From positions 214,849,982-214,913,981 of the forward strand of contig CP136063.1 in the NCBI GenBank assembly GCA_032622095.1: a DNA stretch of 64,000 nucleotides. Reading direction: 5' to 3'. The stretch comes from Siphonodentalium dalli (Eukaryota; Mollusca; Scaphopoda; Gadilida; Siphonodentaliidae). Made by a program: the position numbers and the translations under genes. Under the pieces are notes generated by a model. That model was not told the DNA's origin, ran no database searches, and saw nothing but the letters and a program-made list of their open reading frames with translations. Positions 34,861 through 45,756 of this stretch are shown here, in pieces; positions within the stretch are counted from its first letter, which is position 1, and each line of letters starts with the position of its first letter.

Positions 34861-35361
34861 TTAGACTTTTAATTGCTTCAGAAACACTTACTGAATTCTT
34901 CCTCATCTTCCAGCCTTGAAATAACTGGCCTGTCATGATCATTGAAAGGCTAAAATCTACTGAAAATTTTAATATCACAGGCTGAAATGCTTTTGTAGCT
35001 GCCATTGTGACAAACCCTAATTTAATTGATGATCAATCAAGAGCAACCAGTTTTCTATTGGAATGCTTAAGAATAATCAAGGGTTCTGAATTCATATGAG
35101 AATTGGAATTTATATTGCAGCCCTGGAAATTAGGAAAAATGTCCCATGGCTAACTTAATGCTGTGACATGTTAGATTCCAACATGTTTACACAGCATTTG
35201 CCATGGCTTTGCTTATTGCCATGGCCAATTTCAAGGACTGTAAAATGTCAGGCTTTATTATGCTTTGGCAATTGAATTCATCAATGACTCAGGTTTGTAA
35301 TATACAGGAATGAGTTTAGATAGAGAGGATATGGTAGAGATAGTTGACTCTGAGATGATTC
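34861..35361. other. Non-coding stretch
   Basis: No gene recognised. Ends in sequence that resembles 34,320-34,350, see the preceding stretch. Confidence 0.35.
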
Positions 35362-36039
35362 ACTCAAATATAACATCATTGTGCCTAAACACTCAAATAT
35401 AACATCATTTGTGCCTCAACACTCAAATATAACATCATTGTACCTAAACATTCAAATACAATACTGTTGTACCTAAACATTCAAATACAATACTGTTGTA
35501 CCTAAACATTCAAATACAATATTGTTGTGCCTAAACACTCAAATATAACATTGTTATGCCTAAACACTCAAATACAACATTGTTGTGCCTAAACACTCAA
35601 ATACAACATTGTTGTGCCTAAACACTGAAATATAACATCGTTTGTGCCTCAACACTCAAATATAACATTGTTGTACCTAAACATTCAAATACAATACTGT
35701 TGTACCTAAACACTCAAATACAACATTGTTGTGTTTAAACATTCAAATATAACATTGTTGTTCCTAAACACTCAAATCCAAAATTGTTGTGCCTAAGCAT
35801 TAAAATACAACATCATTTTTCCTAAACACTCGATACAACATTGTTGTGCCTAAACATTCAAAAACCATCATTGTGCCTACACACTCAAACATAACATCGT
35901 TGTTCGTAAACACTCAAATCCAAAATTGTTGTGCCTAAGCATTCAAATATAACATTGTTTTGCCTAAACACTCAAATATAACATCATTGTGCCTAAACAC
36001 TCAAATATAACATTGTTGTTCATAAACACTCAAATCGAA
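35362..36039 (+). repeat. 28-bp minisatellite
   Basis: About 24 head-to-tail units of the type ACTCAAATATAACATTGTTG followed by TGCCTAAAC. Variation is concentrated at TATAAC/TACAAC/TACAAT and CATTG/CATCG/ACTG. There are no unique spacers. Runs of similar variants sit next to each other, pointing to local unit duplication. Confidence 0.92.
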
Positions 36040-36087
36040 AACAAATACAACAGTGGTGTGGGTGACACACAGACACAAACACATGTA

Positions 36088-36300
36088 CAGTAATGCTCTA
36101 ATTAATCAACCTCTTAACCACAGCAGAATTATGGGTAACTTTTCAGGATTTAGTCGGAAATATGGATTGTTGCCATTCATCGGAAAGCTCTCGGGGAGAG
36201 CTTTCCGATGAATGGCAACAAGCCATATTTCCGGCTAAATCCTGAAAAGTTACCCATAATTATGCTGTGGTTAAGAGGTCGATTAATTAGAGCATTACTG
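36088..36300. mobile_element. TA-hairpin MITE, copy 11, near-perfect
   Basis: CAGTAATGCTCTAATTAATC to GAGCATTACTG between TA. Both arms carry CCTCTTAACC / GGTTAAGAGG in place of the usual CTCCTTAACC / GGTTAAGGAG. Apex GCTCTCGGGGAGAGC. Confidence 0.9.
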
Positions 36301-36694
36301 TAACTAGGATCATCTTGTCATCTTCCAAGCCAGGCATTGCCACTGATTTGTATATCCTCCCTGCTGATTTAAAATTCAAATCAAATATATCGCTTTAATT
36401 TCAGTAGTTTGTATTGAGTTTTAAATCCTGGTATCTGGCGACCTCAATCAATATGTCCTATCAGGAATCCCATGTCGTGTGTTATTTCAAGAAATATCTC
36501 CATTTTCAAATGTAGATCAAAGCCTATATTAATATTTATGGATGGGTTCTAGTTCCGAGCCAATGGCTTTTATAAACAGACGGTAATATATTTCCATTTT
36601 AATTTACTTTTTTTCTCATTTTTTTTCTGTTATTGGATTTGGTTCTAAATTAAAATGTCAAGAAATCCATTTCATATAGATTCCTACAGTGCTG
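36301..36694. other. Non-coding stretch
   Basis: No gene or repeat recognised. Confidence 0.35.
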
Positions 36695-36997
36695 GGGAGT
36701 TAAATAGGTCAGGCTTTGGCCATAACTTAAGAATATGTGTATCCTTTACTGTTTTGGTATACTGGCACCAGCACTCAGTGATATGGTGATGGGGGGATGG
36801 GGGTGGGGGGGGGGGGGGGGGGGTGAGGCATTACATAGATTCGCTTTCGGCCATAAGCTAAGGATATGTATCCATTACTGTTTTGGTATACTGAAACCAG
36901 CACTCAGTGATGTGGTGATGGGTTTATGATGGGGGGAGGTCAGGCATTAAATAGGTCAGGCTTCGGCCATAAGCTAAGAATATGTGTATCTTTTACA
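36695..36997 (+). repeat. Three-unit repeat with a long G-run
   Basis: Units of about 115 bp share GGTCAGGCTTTGGCCATAA, AAGAATATGTGTATC, ACTGTTTTGGTATACTG and CAGCACTCAGTGATNTGGTG. The first unit holds an almost uninterrupted G tract (about 36,790-36,823), which could form a G-quadruplex on the plus strand. The third unit is partial. Confidence 0.8.
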
Positions 36998-37804
36998 GTT
37001 CTTCCCTCACTTGAAGCTATATGGGGCTTTGGGCCTCAGTGACTAAAGGGGCTTGTTGCAGCCAACTACGAACCCAGATATCTAGTCTGATGAACAATGA
37101 ACATCAACCAGTACAGGGGGTGAGAAATGGTGGCAAAGTTTTCTGATATCTTCAAGTTTCACTGTTAAAGGGGTACTGTACACGAAATCCGGCCAATTAT
37201 GGGACTATCTCCTTTTATACTCATCAGAATATATGGAACAAATGAATGAATTTGAGCCATGGATTAGTGTAAAATACACTTATATGCTCTTTGAACGATG
37301 ATGACTGGAGTCAAATTCATTTTCATTATAATTACCATGTTGTTTGCATTGTTCGTAGAGCAAATGATTGTATTTTGCACTAATCCATGGCGGGGGTTGA
37401 CTTTTTATTTTATTCAATTTTTTTCATTTTATTTTTTATTTGTTCAAAATAAATTTGAATACCCCCCAGACTGCTTCTCATTGTTTTTAATGTACTATAA
37501 AATAAATAAAACTAAGTACATAATATTAGAAAAATAAATAAAACTAAGTACATAATATTACAATATAGTGTAATTTATTGTTTTTTTTTTTATTAAAACA
37601 TGAAAAATTAAGTTTGATTTGGCTGTGGTATAATTTCTGGTTTAACAGTACACATGATTTTACACTGAAATGAATCGGTTTACATGGAAAATAAAATCGG
37701 ATGCGTACTAATTTTGAAAAATCAATAAAATGAAAACGGTCGTGGGTGCCGGAATAGGGACGGGCAGGTCACCAGAAACACAGATATTTTTTATTTTGGC
37801 CTTA
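36998..37804. other. Non-coding stretch with a small hairpin
   Basis: GCCATGGATTAGTGTAAAAT (about 37,256) faces ATTTTGCACTAATCCATGGC (about 37,371), arms of about 24 bp around an AT-rich loop; perhaps a small foldback. Further on, ATAAATAAAACTAAGTACAT is repeated directly near 37,500 and 37,535. No gene. Confidence 0.45.
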
Positions 37805-38053
37805 TTAGGGAGAAGTGGACTGTTATCAGGGAGAAGTCATAAAGGCTAAAGTTTAATTATTACCCCAACATCAGCCTTCTGTGATCCAATACGTATTATG
37901 CAACACAAGAGCACATTAATAAAACCATTATTATGAGTAACTTCAGGAAATACACTTTAAATATGCTCTGTTGACATATGCATACTAATATATGAGAGAG
38001 ATGTTACTTCTCCCTATGACTAAAATAGGACGAAGTGGCACAATTTAGGGAGA
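37805..38053 (+). repeat. GGGAGAA-ended dispersed repeat, copy 2 (fullest uninterrupted)
   Basis: TTAGGGAGAAGTGGACTGTT at the left and GAAGTGGCACAATTTAGGGAG at the right (split by one base from the next copy's version). The interior matches 29,961-30,184. I cannot assign it to a superfamily. Confidence 0.65.
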
Positions 38054-38280
38054 ATATATTTCCCAAATCGCCATTTAGGCTGGTCACTGCTGGCATACAC
38101 TCTCCGTATATCTTTGCTGGAGAACATCTCATTGAATCTCATATTTGCATTTAAATGGGTCAGACATTGTCCATATCTCTTGACCACATGTAACTGCTAC
38201 CAATTCATTGATTCTAACTTTACAGCCGAGATCTTTAATATTCTCCAGTCCAAGTCATTAGGAGAACTGGTCGGAGAATA

Positions 38281-38399
38281 TTGATTTTTTTTGGCCGTGG
38301 TCAGTTGTATAGTATGCACGAAAAAGAGATTTAAAAAAATATCGATTCGGCCTTTTCACCATGGTAATAACTGCAGAGACCGGACAAACAATTTTCTTG
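38281..38399 (+). repeat. 110-bp direct repeat, first copy
   Basis: GGTCAGTTGTATAGTATGCA, GATTCGGCCTTTTCACCATG and AACTGCAGAGACC recur in order at 39,139-39,251. The first copy has extra bases around AAAAAAATATC. The copies are not adjacent. Confidence 0.8.
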
Positions 38400-38769
38400 G
38401 GGATTCCAGCCGGAATTTGATATTCCGCCTGGCAAACACAAACATATGTCGCTGAATTGTTAGATACTCAATCAAGGTCAAGGCCAACTCGATAGTTAAT
38501 GCTCTCAGATTTGAGGATTGCATGGCTTTGTTGAAAAACTCAACTTGAAAATCATTGTGTAGTGAGCACATTGTATCTCTATCATATGCACATCATGTGC
38601 ATATAAATGCTAAATTCATCACAGACATGGGTGTCCGAGATGATATGTCAGAGATAGGTCTAATTTGCTGCTCAAAGCTATGTAAAGATTCCATGTTTTT
38701 AATTAGGAAAAGTTGCAAAGGTGCAATTTTGTTCACATTGTCGAGCAAGAAATTTCCAAATATTCTGCT
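38400..38769. other. Non-coding stretch between direct repeats
   Basis: No recognised gene. Frames of 70-90 codons on both strands overlap each other and have no known similarity. ATATGCACATCATGTGCATAT at about 38,583-38,603 is a perfect 21-bp palindrome around one central base. Confidence 0.35.
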
Positions 38770-38866
38770 GTAAACCCTTCCATGACAGGAGCTTCCTGAA
38801 ATTTTGTGAAAACCCTGTGCCAATGCTTTCTCCCATATATGCAAGTCTCCCATAGGGATCATTTAC
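38770..38866 (+). mobile_element. TTAA-hairpin element, end type II, left-end fragment
   Basis: TAAACCCTTCCATGACAGG, GCTTCCTGAAATTTTGTG and CCAATGCTTTCTCCCATATA, broken at CTCCCATAGGGATCATTTACC. The remaining element is deleted. Confidence 0.72.
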
Positions 38867-39138
38867 CTTAAAAAAATATAATTAGTCAATTTTAGCCATA
38901 TTGTAACTGTATTATAACTATTGGTTCGACAGCAGTCGGGGAAATTTATACACAAGCTCGCTTTATTGGCATTTCAGACTGTGACTGAAAAATTGTGTTA
39001 TGTGGTTAATGAAACCGGTATATCTATTGATATTCTCAAGAATATGATTGGAGAAACCAAAAATGATTAGTGTTTATATTGGATAAATAATTGCTACTTT
39101 ACTTATATCATCCAACACAGACATAACATTTAAGTTTG

Positions 39139-39251
39139 TTGATTTTTTTTTGGCCGCGGTCAGTTGTATAGTATGCACGACAAAGAGATTTATTGATTCG
39201 GCCTTTTCACCATGGTAATAACTGCAGAGACCATACAAATAATTTTCTTGA
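39139..39251 (+). repeat. 110-bp direct repeat, second copy
   Basis: Second copy of the 38,281 sequence with about ten differences, 860 bp downstream. It lacks LTR-style TG...CA ends, so I do not call an LTR pair. Confidence 0.8.
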
Positions 39252-39297
39252 ACAATCCCTAGAAATGAATGAATGGGAATCCTATGTTTTCTATATA

Positions 39298-39516
39298 TTT
39301 ACCTTTTCTATACTAAATGGTTTCTTCCAATCAGTTATAAAGGTATTTTTTGGAATTGTCTATTATTCATGTTCAGGAAATATGAGCAGACGACAGACAG
39401 TAGTAACTTAGAAAGTGCAGAAGAATTATATTATACGTATGGTCGTTTGTTGAACTTATCATCTGAACAATTAACCAAGGGAACTACTCATCAGTATTTA
39501 GTATAGAAAGGGTAAA
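39298..39516 (+). mobile_element. TTAA-short element, decayed target sites
   Basis: TTTACCTTTTCTATACTAAATGG to TAGTATAGAAAGGGTAAA. Contains TTGTCTATTATTCATG, GAGCAGACGACAGACAGTAG and GTTGAACTTATCATCTGAAC. Both TTAA sites have mutated. Confidence 0.7.
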
Positions 39517-39642
39517 CAAAACATTCATCCAAATGAAAAATATACCAGTGTAGTCCTGGGAGTTAGCCTAGGCAATATTATTGCCTAGAATACTATTGCT
39601 TAGGTAAAGCAGAGGCAACATCAGTTTTCCTAGGCAATACTA

Positions 39643-39855
39643 CAGTAATCACCTAAATAATTGACTCCTTAACCACAGCAGAATTATGTGTAATTTTTCA
39701 GGATTTAGTCGAAAATATGGCTTATTGACATTCATCGGAAAGCTCTCAGTGAGAGCTTTCCGATGAATGGCAACAAGCCATATTTCCAACTAAATCCTGA
39801 AAAATTACCCATAATTCTGCTGTGGTTAAGGAGTCGATTATGTAGGGCATTACTG
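39643..39855. mobile_element. TA-hairpin MITE, copy 12
   Basis: CAGTAATCACCTAAATAATT to GGGCATTACTG between TA. Both arms carry the AATTTTTC/GAAAAATT variant. Apex GAAAGCTCTCAGTGAGAGC. Confidence 0.9.
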
Positions 39856-40010
39856 TAGTACTATTCCCTAGGTAAAATAAGTTCATTAGGTTACTGAAAT
39901 TTCATTGTGTCAATCAGAAATACAACCTCTTTAGCTAAAATGACTTCCTTTCAATCTTCTTTACATATGTTGTCCTACAATACATGTAGCATCCACAGAA
40001 TAAGTAAGAT

Positions 40011-40248
40011 CACTGAGTCGCGACCATATTGGATTCATCCAGCCCCGTTCCGTGGTTTCAAAGATTCATCCATCCCCTTTCCTTGGTTTTAGTGCAACAG
40101 GTCAAAGTTCTAGAGTAGAATTTCCATATTGGAGTTTTTGAATATTCATGACTTCCATATATGGAAATGCTACTCCAGAACTTTGACCTGTAGCTCTAAC
40201 ACCACGGAACCAGACCTGGTGGATCCAATATGGCCGCGAGTTAGTGAC
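40011..40248. mobile_element. Single-occurrence foldback element
   Basis: CACTGAGTCGCGACCATATT (left) faces AATATGGCCGCGAGTTAGTG (right), and GGTCAAAGTTCTAGAGTAG faces CTACTCCAGAACTTTGACC. Arms are about 95-110 bp, with about 30 extra bases on the left. No clear target duplication. No other copy seen in the window. Confidence 0.7.
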
Positions 40249-40520
40249 AGGGTGTATTGTGGCATTCACTTGAGGACACTGTATGGGAGATGGTTTGGGA
40301 ATTGTACATATATGTTGAGTAGTGGCCTGGAAACCATATGTTCTGTAAAATAACTAAGAATTTAGATAACAGTAATTTGAGTGAATCAGATTGATGCATA
40401 CAGTATTGTCTCTGATTTCTTTCATAAATAATCATAGTAAAATAGTATACATGGGTTGTCAGGTTATTATTGGTTTGAAACAGTTTTAAATGGCAATATT
40501 GTTGAGAAATTGCTAAGGTA

Positions 40521-40718
40521 AATTAATGCCCTAAATAATTGACTCCTTATCCACAGCAGAATTATGGTAACTTTTCAGGATTTAGTCGGAAATATGGCTT
40601 GTTGCCATTCACCGGAAAGCTCTTGATGAATGGCAATAACCCATATTTCCAACTAAATCCTGAAAAGTTACCCATAATTCTGCTGTGGTTAAGGAGTCGA
40701 TTATTTAGGGCATTACTG
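40521..40718. mobile_element. TA-hairpin MITE, copy 13
   Basis: AATTAATGCCCTAAATAATT to GGGCATTACTG, with TA on both sides. The arms have diverged more than in other copies (CACCGG, CCAACTAAA on one side only). Confidence 0.85.
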
Positions 40719-41999
40719 TAAAATCAGTTTTTGCCCAGGCTGATTTCTTCCACCCAGAAAAAAATATTACCTACGCATCTTTTCCTTAATTTCCAGGGCT
40801 GCCAGTGTATCCTACAGAAGCTTTTTTGATAATAAAAGAGTTCTAGGTTCCCAAAGGGTTGAATTCTATAATGAGTAAATGATCTTTATAAGGTTATGTT
40901 CTGCTCTCGAATTGAATGATGAAAAATTTGTTTAAGAAATCCCACTATCAAGTTAAGCATAAAAATGTTTCATTTAAAATTGCCCGGAAATGTCTAGACT
41001 CCCATATTGATCGATTTGAATTTGACATTTTCAGTCATTTAATTACGACCACAAAGTGCTTATTATCTCTCAAAGTTAAAAGAGTCTGTTTTTGCCTGTG
41101 TTTTATGGGGATTCTGTTAGTTCCTAACACTGCCTGGTTTACGTTGGGACTTTATATCGAGTCATATGTCATCCTATATTCTGATGGTCTTTTACTTTAT
41201 AAGGATTCTCGTTATTATCTCTGAGTCTGTTCTGTCGGTCCTACCATGGGCGCAGGTCTAGTTCTTCATAAGCACGTATAATGTCATAAGAAACAGTCTT
41301 TTTATGTGGTATTATGTTAGCTTTATATTAACGTTGTATTCTGCAATGATATTATAACTTGTAGGGCATCTCCCCATCTAAGAAACTTATCTAATTACTC
41401 TTTATAAGTTATCATTGGCAACATTGTGGTTGCATGGAGATTTCATACCTGGATGTCCATTTTGAACTCTGATGCTGAGCCGAGGAGTTCATAGACAGAC
41501 ATCTCCATGCTCCACATATTGTTGTAGGTGATAATGATTTTGTCCGCTCAACAATAGGCCTGTTGATCCTCAAATTTGGCATAGTTTTTATTGGATTCTC
41601 AAATTCACAGCAGCTACTGTTGAAATTCAATTCAGAAGAGGATATTTCATGAATATCTGTCAATTTTAATTATCTTTGAGCAAGTATGGAATTAAATATT
41701 GTGACTGATTGTTCATATGTATTCCACTCATATAGAATACTTATATTTTCAAAATTTCAAGTTGTTTCAAAATAAGGCTCCAAGATCCTCCATTTTCAAA
41801 CAAGCGCTAAAACTACTAAAAGATGTTATAAGAATAAGCTTGTATAAATTTACTTTACTGTCATTGCAATGATGATGTTATGAAACGTCTCTGATGCTTT
41901 CTTAACCAATATACAATATTATTACCACTTTACATGGCATGGCGTTCCTTAGAATATTATCATAGTTTTACTGTTACGATGAAATCTTCTAACACCCAG
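40719..41999. other. Non-coding stretch with one unassigned open frame
   Basis: A 102-codon plus-strand frame at 40,916-41,224 lies outside the mapped repeats. It starts MMKNLFKKSHYQ and has a hydrophobic middle (residues about 70-92) that could be a membrane segment. I do not recognise it, and it could be a chance frame. A pyrimidine-rich acceptor-like site at about 40,797 opens about 25 codons but lacks a donor. Confidence 0.3.
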
Positions 42000-42081
42000 T
42001 AGTGGCGGGCCGATAATGAAAGTGGTGGGCCGATAATGAAAGTGGCGGGCCGATAATGAAAGTGGTGGGCCGATAATGAAA
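42000..42081 (+). repeat. 20-bp tandem repeat, four units
   Basis: AGTGGCGGGCCGATAATGAA and AGTGGTGGGCCGATAATGAA alternate, four units in all. The strict C/T alternation suggests a two-unit block duplicated once. Confidence 0.92.
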
Positions 42082-42542
42082 TTTTTGCTCAATAATGGCC
42101 TGCTGCCTGCCATTTTAACAATGACGTCACAGACGTAACAACTTAAATGAGAATGATTAACAGCCGAACATCCTATTAGCTGCCCTCGACTTTGTCTAAG
42201 GCCTCTAATTAGGATGTTGGGCTGTTAAATATTTATGTCCAGCCACTAATAAACCGTCATGTCCTCGGAAATAATGTTATTGTTATAACCATAACTTAGA
42301 AATTTGAAGTTGCCTTGAAGGAACAAAAAGGCCCTCAAATTTCAAACAGACATCAACCGAAATGCTGGGAGATCTTCTATGCCATTACCCACTGTAACAA
42401 TGATTTTCTGAAACACCTCTAATGTTATATGAGAGGTGAATTTCAGTATGTAATATTTCTGTATAGTATGAGAGCCATAACACCAGTGAGGTGATAATTT
42501 TAAGCAGAGATGCTGATGAAAATGATAATTACCAAATTGTAC
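42082..42542. other. Non-coding stretch
   Basis: No gene. An isolated CRE-like TGACGTCA lies at about 42,122-42,129. Confidence 0.35.
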
Positions 42543-42995
42543 CAAGCCTGCAGATAGTGTGTCTGTCGTTTGCAGAATGAGGTCCCCAGAGGGTGAATTT
42601 AGTGATGCTAGCCCGCTATATGGGATATCATCACTAAATTCACCCTCTAGGGACCTCACTCTGCTTCGGCCTCTTCTTCTTGGAAGTATCTACTAGTATA
42701 TAGTCTCAAATTAACATTGTTTTTAGTTACTTTTACCCTTCAGGGAAGTTTCTATATCCCCTAATTTGCAGAAGATAAAATTCATAATCGAGGCTACTAA
42801 TGGGTGAACATCATCATCTTCAACATGGGAACTTCAATCTGATCCTAGTTCTCCCATAGCAGTTGAGGCCTAAGCAGAATGAGGTCCGCAGAGGGTGAAT
42901 TTGGTGATGCTAGCCCGCTATGCAGGATAGCATCACTAAATTCACCCTCTGGGGACCTCATTTTGCAAATGGGAGACACACTATTTGCAGGCTTG
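42543..42995 (+). mobile_element. CAAG bihairpin element, full-length reference copy
   Basis: CAAGCCTGCAGATAGTGTG to CACTATTTGCAGGCTTG, flanked by AATTGTAC and AATCATAC (6 of 8 match). Each end is a hairpin: AATGAGGTCCCCAGAGGGTG, GTGATGCTAGCCCGC and the complementary return arm. The core of about 200 bp is shared with most copies (CCCCTAATTTGCAGAAGAT, ATGGGTGAACATCATC, CTCCCATAGCAGTTGAGG). Frames of 65 and 105 codons inside reflect the repeat only. Confidence 0.88.
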
Positions 42996-43582
42996 AATCA
43001 TACAATGTATCAATCTTCTCAGCTCATCAAAACATCGACATATGTGTGTGATTATCATATCTGTGCACACATTTAATACTCCGACACTTTTGATAGTGTG
43101 CAAATTTGTCTGACAAACCAATGTGAATTTAGCAACACATTATCAGTTTGTTTGTTGGGTCCTGCTTATTTACTGGCATGCTTTGATAATTGCTTGATTG
43201 AAACCACCCATTGAATAGATATACATCAACTAAAATAATGGCACCAGTTCGGGTAGGCATGTGCTATTCCATTGTTTACTCTGAGCAGATGAAGTCTCAT
43301 GTGGAGTAATGGAACATATCCGTATCCATCACATTCAGAATACTCAACACCTCATCTAAACTTTGTAAATGATTTCTTGATCAGCCACATATAATGTTTG
43401 ACCATTTATTATAACAATTTATCGACTACAAATCTCCTGTTTTATTATGATCTATGTGTTAAAATAGGGTTGAAAATGTCAACTTTGCCAAGATGGCACA
43501 TCTCTGCACCCCTTAAGGGATCCCCTTCTCCCATGTTTTTCTCATGAGCATGGTTATCAGTCCTCAAAATATGGTGCTATAT
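42996..43582. other. Non-coding stretch
   Basis: No gene recognised. TCAGTCCTCAAAAT at 43,557-43,570 reappears at 43,897-43,910, just beyond the next element. Confidence 0.4.
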
Positions 43583-43895
43583 AGACATTTGTAGAATATT
43601 AAGATCCCCGGAGGGTGAATTTAGTGATGCTACCCCGCACAGCGGGCTAACATAACCAAATTTATCCTCTGGGGACCTCATCTGCTATGGGAGACCTGGA
43701 CTCATGTTTAAATTCCCAGATGGTGAAGATGGCGATGTACACCCTTTAGGCACCTCGATTATTCATTGTGTCATCTGCCAATTTGGGGATACAATGTATT
43801 GAGAAACTAAACTAAAAAAGAAAACATCTTGGAGATGAGGCCCAAGAAGAATGAGGTCCCCATAAGGTGAATTTAGTGATGCTAGCCCACTGTGT
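43583..43895 (-). mobile_element. CAAG bihairpin element, second core type, outer ends missing
   Basis: Left hairpin intact, right hairpin reduced to one arm. The core (GAGACCTGGACTCATG, AATTTGGGGATAC, GAAACTAAACTAAAAAAG) matches the reverse of the copy at 25,274. The CAAG tips are absent. Confidence 0.72.
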
Positions 43896-44116
43896 TTCAG
43901 TCCTCAAAATTGGCCACAGCAATAAGCAATGTCTTGGTAAATGCTGTGGCAACATGTGGAATCTAACAAGCCGCACCATTAACTTTGCCATGGGATATTT
44001 TTTCCTAATTTTGAGGGCTGATATTTTGAGGCAAGATGATTATTTAATCTAAGTGATCTGATAGGAAGATTGTTGCAATTCATACGGATGTTCTCAGAAG
44101 TCATCGTGACACCAAA

Positions 44117-44295
44117 CAGTAATCCCCCTAAATAATCGACTCCTTAACCACAGCAGAATTATGGGTAATTTTTCAGGATTTAGTCGGAAATATGGCTTGT
44201 TGCCATTCATCGGAAAGCCATATTTCCGACTAAATCCTAAAAAATTACCCATAATTCTGCTGTGGTTAAGGAGTCGATTATTTATGGCATTACTG
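44117..44295. mobile_element. TA-hairpin MITE, copy 14, apex deleted
   Basis: CAGTAATCCCCCTAAATAATC to ATGGCATTACTG. The apex is lost, with GGAAAG from the left arm joined to CCATATTTCC of the right. Both arms carry the AATTTTTC/AAAAAATT variant. Confidence 0.88.
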
Positions 44296-44528
44296 TATTA
44301 CAGTCATAACAAACTTCAATATTTTGTAAATTTTTGGACTGAGTCTGACATTTGTATATCCATATCTCGATGTTTCTATCAATGTATGTTCCAGGATTTT
44401 GGTAATGGTAGTAGCCTTTGTATGAAGTCATTTGTATGGTTTTCTGGACATTCCCATTATATTTGTCCACTGCTAAATTGGCAGAACATCATCGTCCCCG
44501 AACATGGCATCATTCAGCAGTGAAGAGG

Positions 44529-44704
44529 TTAAAAATCCTGTGCCAGTGCATTCTCTCAATGTCAAGGTAAATGTTGTTAGGCCAATGTATTCTCTTATAT
44601 ATGCGAGAAACCCTATGGGTTTCTCGCATACATTGTATATAAGAGAATGCTTTGACACAGGGTTTTTGCCAAATTTCAGGAAGCTCCAGTCATGAAAGGT
44701 TTAA
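44529..44704 (-). mobile_element. TTAA-hairpin element, end type II, inverted
   Basis: TTAAAAATCCTGTGCCAGTG to CTCCAGTCATGAAAGGTTTAA. The main palindrome is centred on GAAACCCTATGGGTTTC, a centre not seen in the other copies. The other palindrome is a short remnant. Confidence 0.8.
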
Positions 44705-44981
44705 CTCCTGGCCATTATCTTATGATTTACGTTTTGACAAGATTAAGACCATATATACATGCAATAGGTATTTTATATCAGTATCCGAGAAATGGAGGCA
44801 TGGACTCAGTATGAGTGTTCTTTGCTTCAAATATGCTCGCTTGCTCCAGTGAGCATGAACAAATTATCATTTCTTATCGAGGGGTGAGGAGCCATCCCAT
44901 AACCACCTAGACACTATTGTCCAAGACATCAGAGTTTAGGATCAGTGGATCACTCATTTACATTCTAGATCTGTTCCCGCC

Positions 44982-45474
44982 TAAGCCTACAAATAGTGTG
45001 CCATTTGCACAGCGGGCTAGCATCACCAAATTTACCCTCTGGGGACCTCATGCTGCTTAGGCCTCATCTTCTGGGAAGTGTCTATAGTTACCTTTTCCCT
45101 TCTATTCAGTTTCCCTATCCCCTAATTTGTAGAACATAAAATGCATAATCGAGATGACTGATGGGTGAACATCATAATCAAGGTGACTGATGGGTGAACA
45201 TCATAATCAAGGTGACTGATGGGTGAACATCATAATCGAGATGACTGATGGGTGAACATCATAATCGAGATGACTGATGGGTGAACAACAACACCTTCAA
45301 CTGGGGGAAACTTCAATCTGATCCTAAGTCTTCCATAGCAGTTGAGGCCTAAGCAGAATGAGGTTCCCAGAGGGTGAATTTGGTGATGCTAGCCCACTGT
45401 GTGTGATACCATCACTAAATTCATCCTCTGGATACCTCATTCTGCAAATTACTGACTCACTTTTCGCTGGATTG
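44982..45474 (+). mobile_element. CAAG bihairpin element with internal tandem expansion
   Basis: Decayed ends (TAAGCCTACAAATAGTG and TTTTCGCTGGATTG). The left hairpin has lost its first arm. The core contains five copies of a 29-bp unit, CATAATCGAGATGACTGATG plus GGTGAACAT (45,144-45,288), which is present once in other copies. The right hairpin is complete. Confidence 0.85.
45144..45288 (+). repeat. Five-unit 29-bp tandem repeat inside a transposon
   Basis: Local amplification of the CATAATCGAGGTGACTAATG/GGTGAACATC segment of the CAAG bihairpin core. Units differ only at AATCGAGA versus AATCAAGG. Confidence 0.92.
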
Positions 45475-45756
45475 TCCATAGCTCTGCATGATCTGATGAT
45501 ATAACTAAAATCCAAAACCTGGGGAGAATTATCAGAGCCCTTTTAATAGTTGTCTTGGAAGGATTTGTTGCTTTTCAAATAGGTAATTCATCACTGATTC
45601 AGGTGGTTATGATTAACTTTCTCATCAGTGTTATGAGCTAGTGGTGGAGGTGCTATCTTCCTAACACATTACATTTATCTCTGCATCAATTAACACTGTC
45701 ATGTTTTGATGCCTATTCAACAATTCTATTAACCCCTGTGGTACATTGGGTCACTA

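Noticed and set aside
35362-36039. CRISPR-like array
   Set aside because: Whole units repeat with drift and there are no spacers.
38281-39251. LTR pair of a short retroelement
   Set aside because: No TG...CA ends, no primer-binding site or polypurine tract, and no target duplication at the outer edges.
42342-43076. Recurrent frames reading RSPEGEFGDA and ASLNSPSGDLIL
   Set aside because: They come from the hairpins of the CAAG bihairpin family in many copies, in both orientations, without a consistent start, length or flanking coding sequence.
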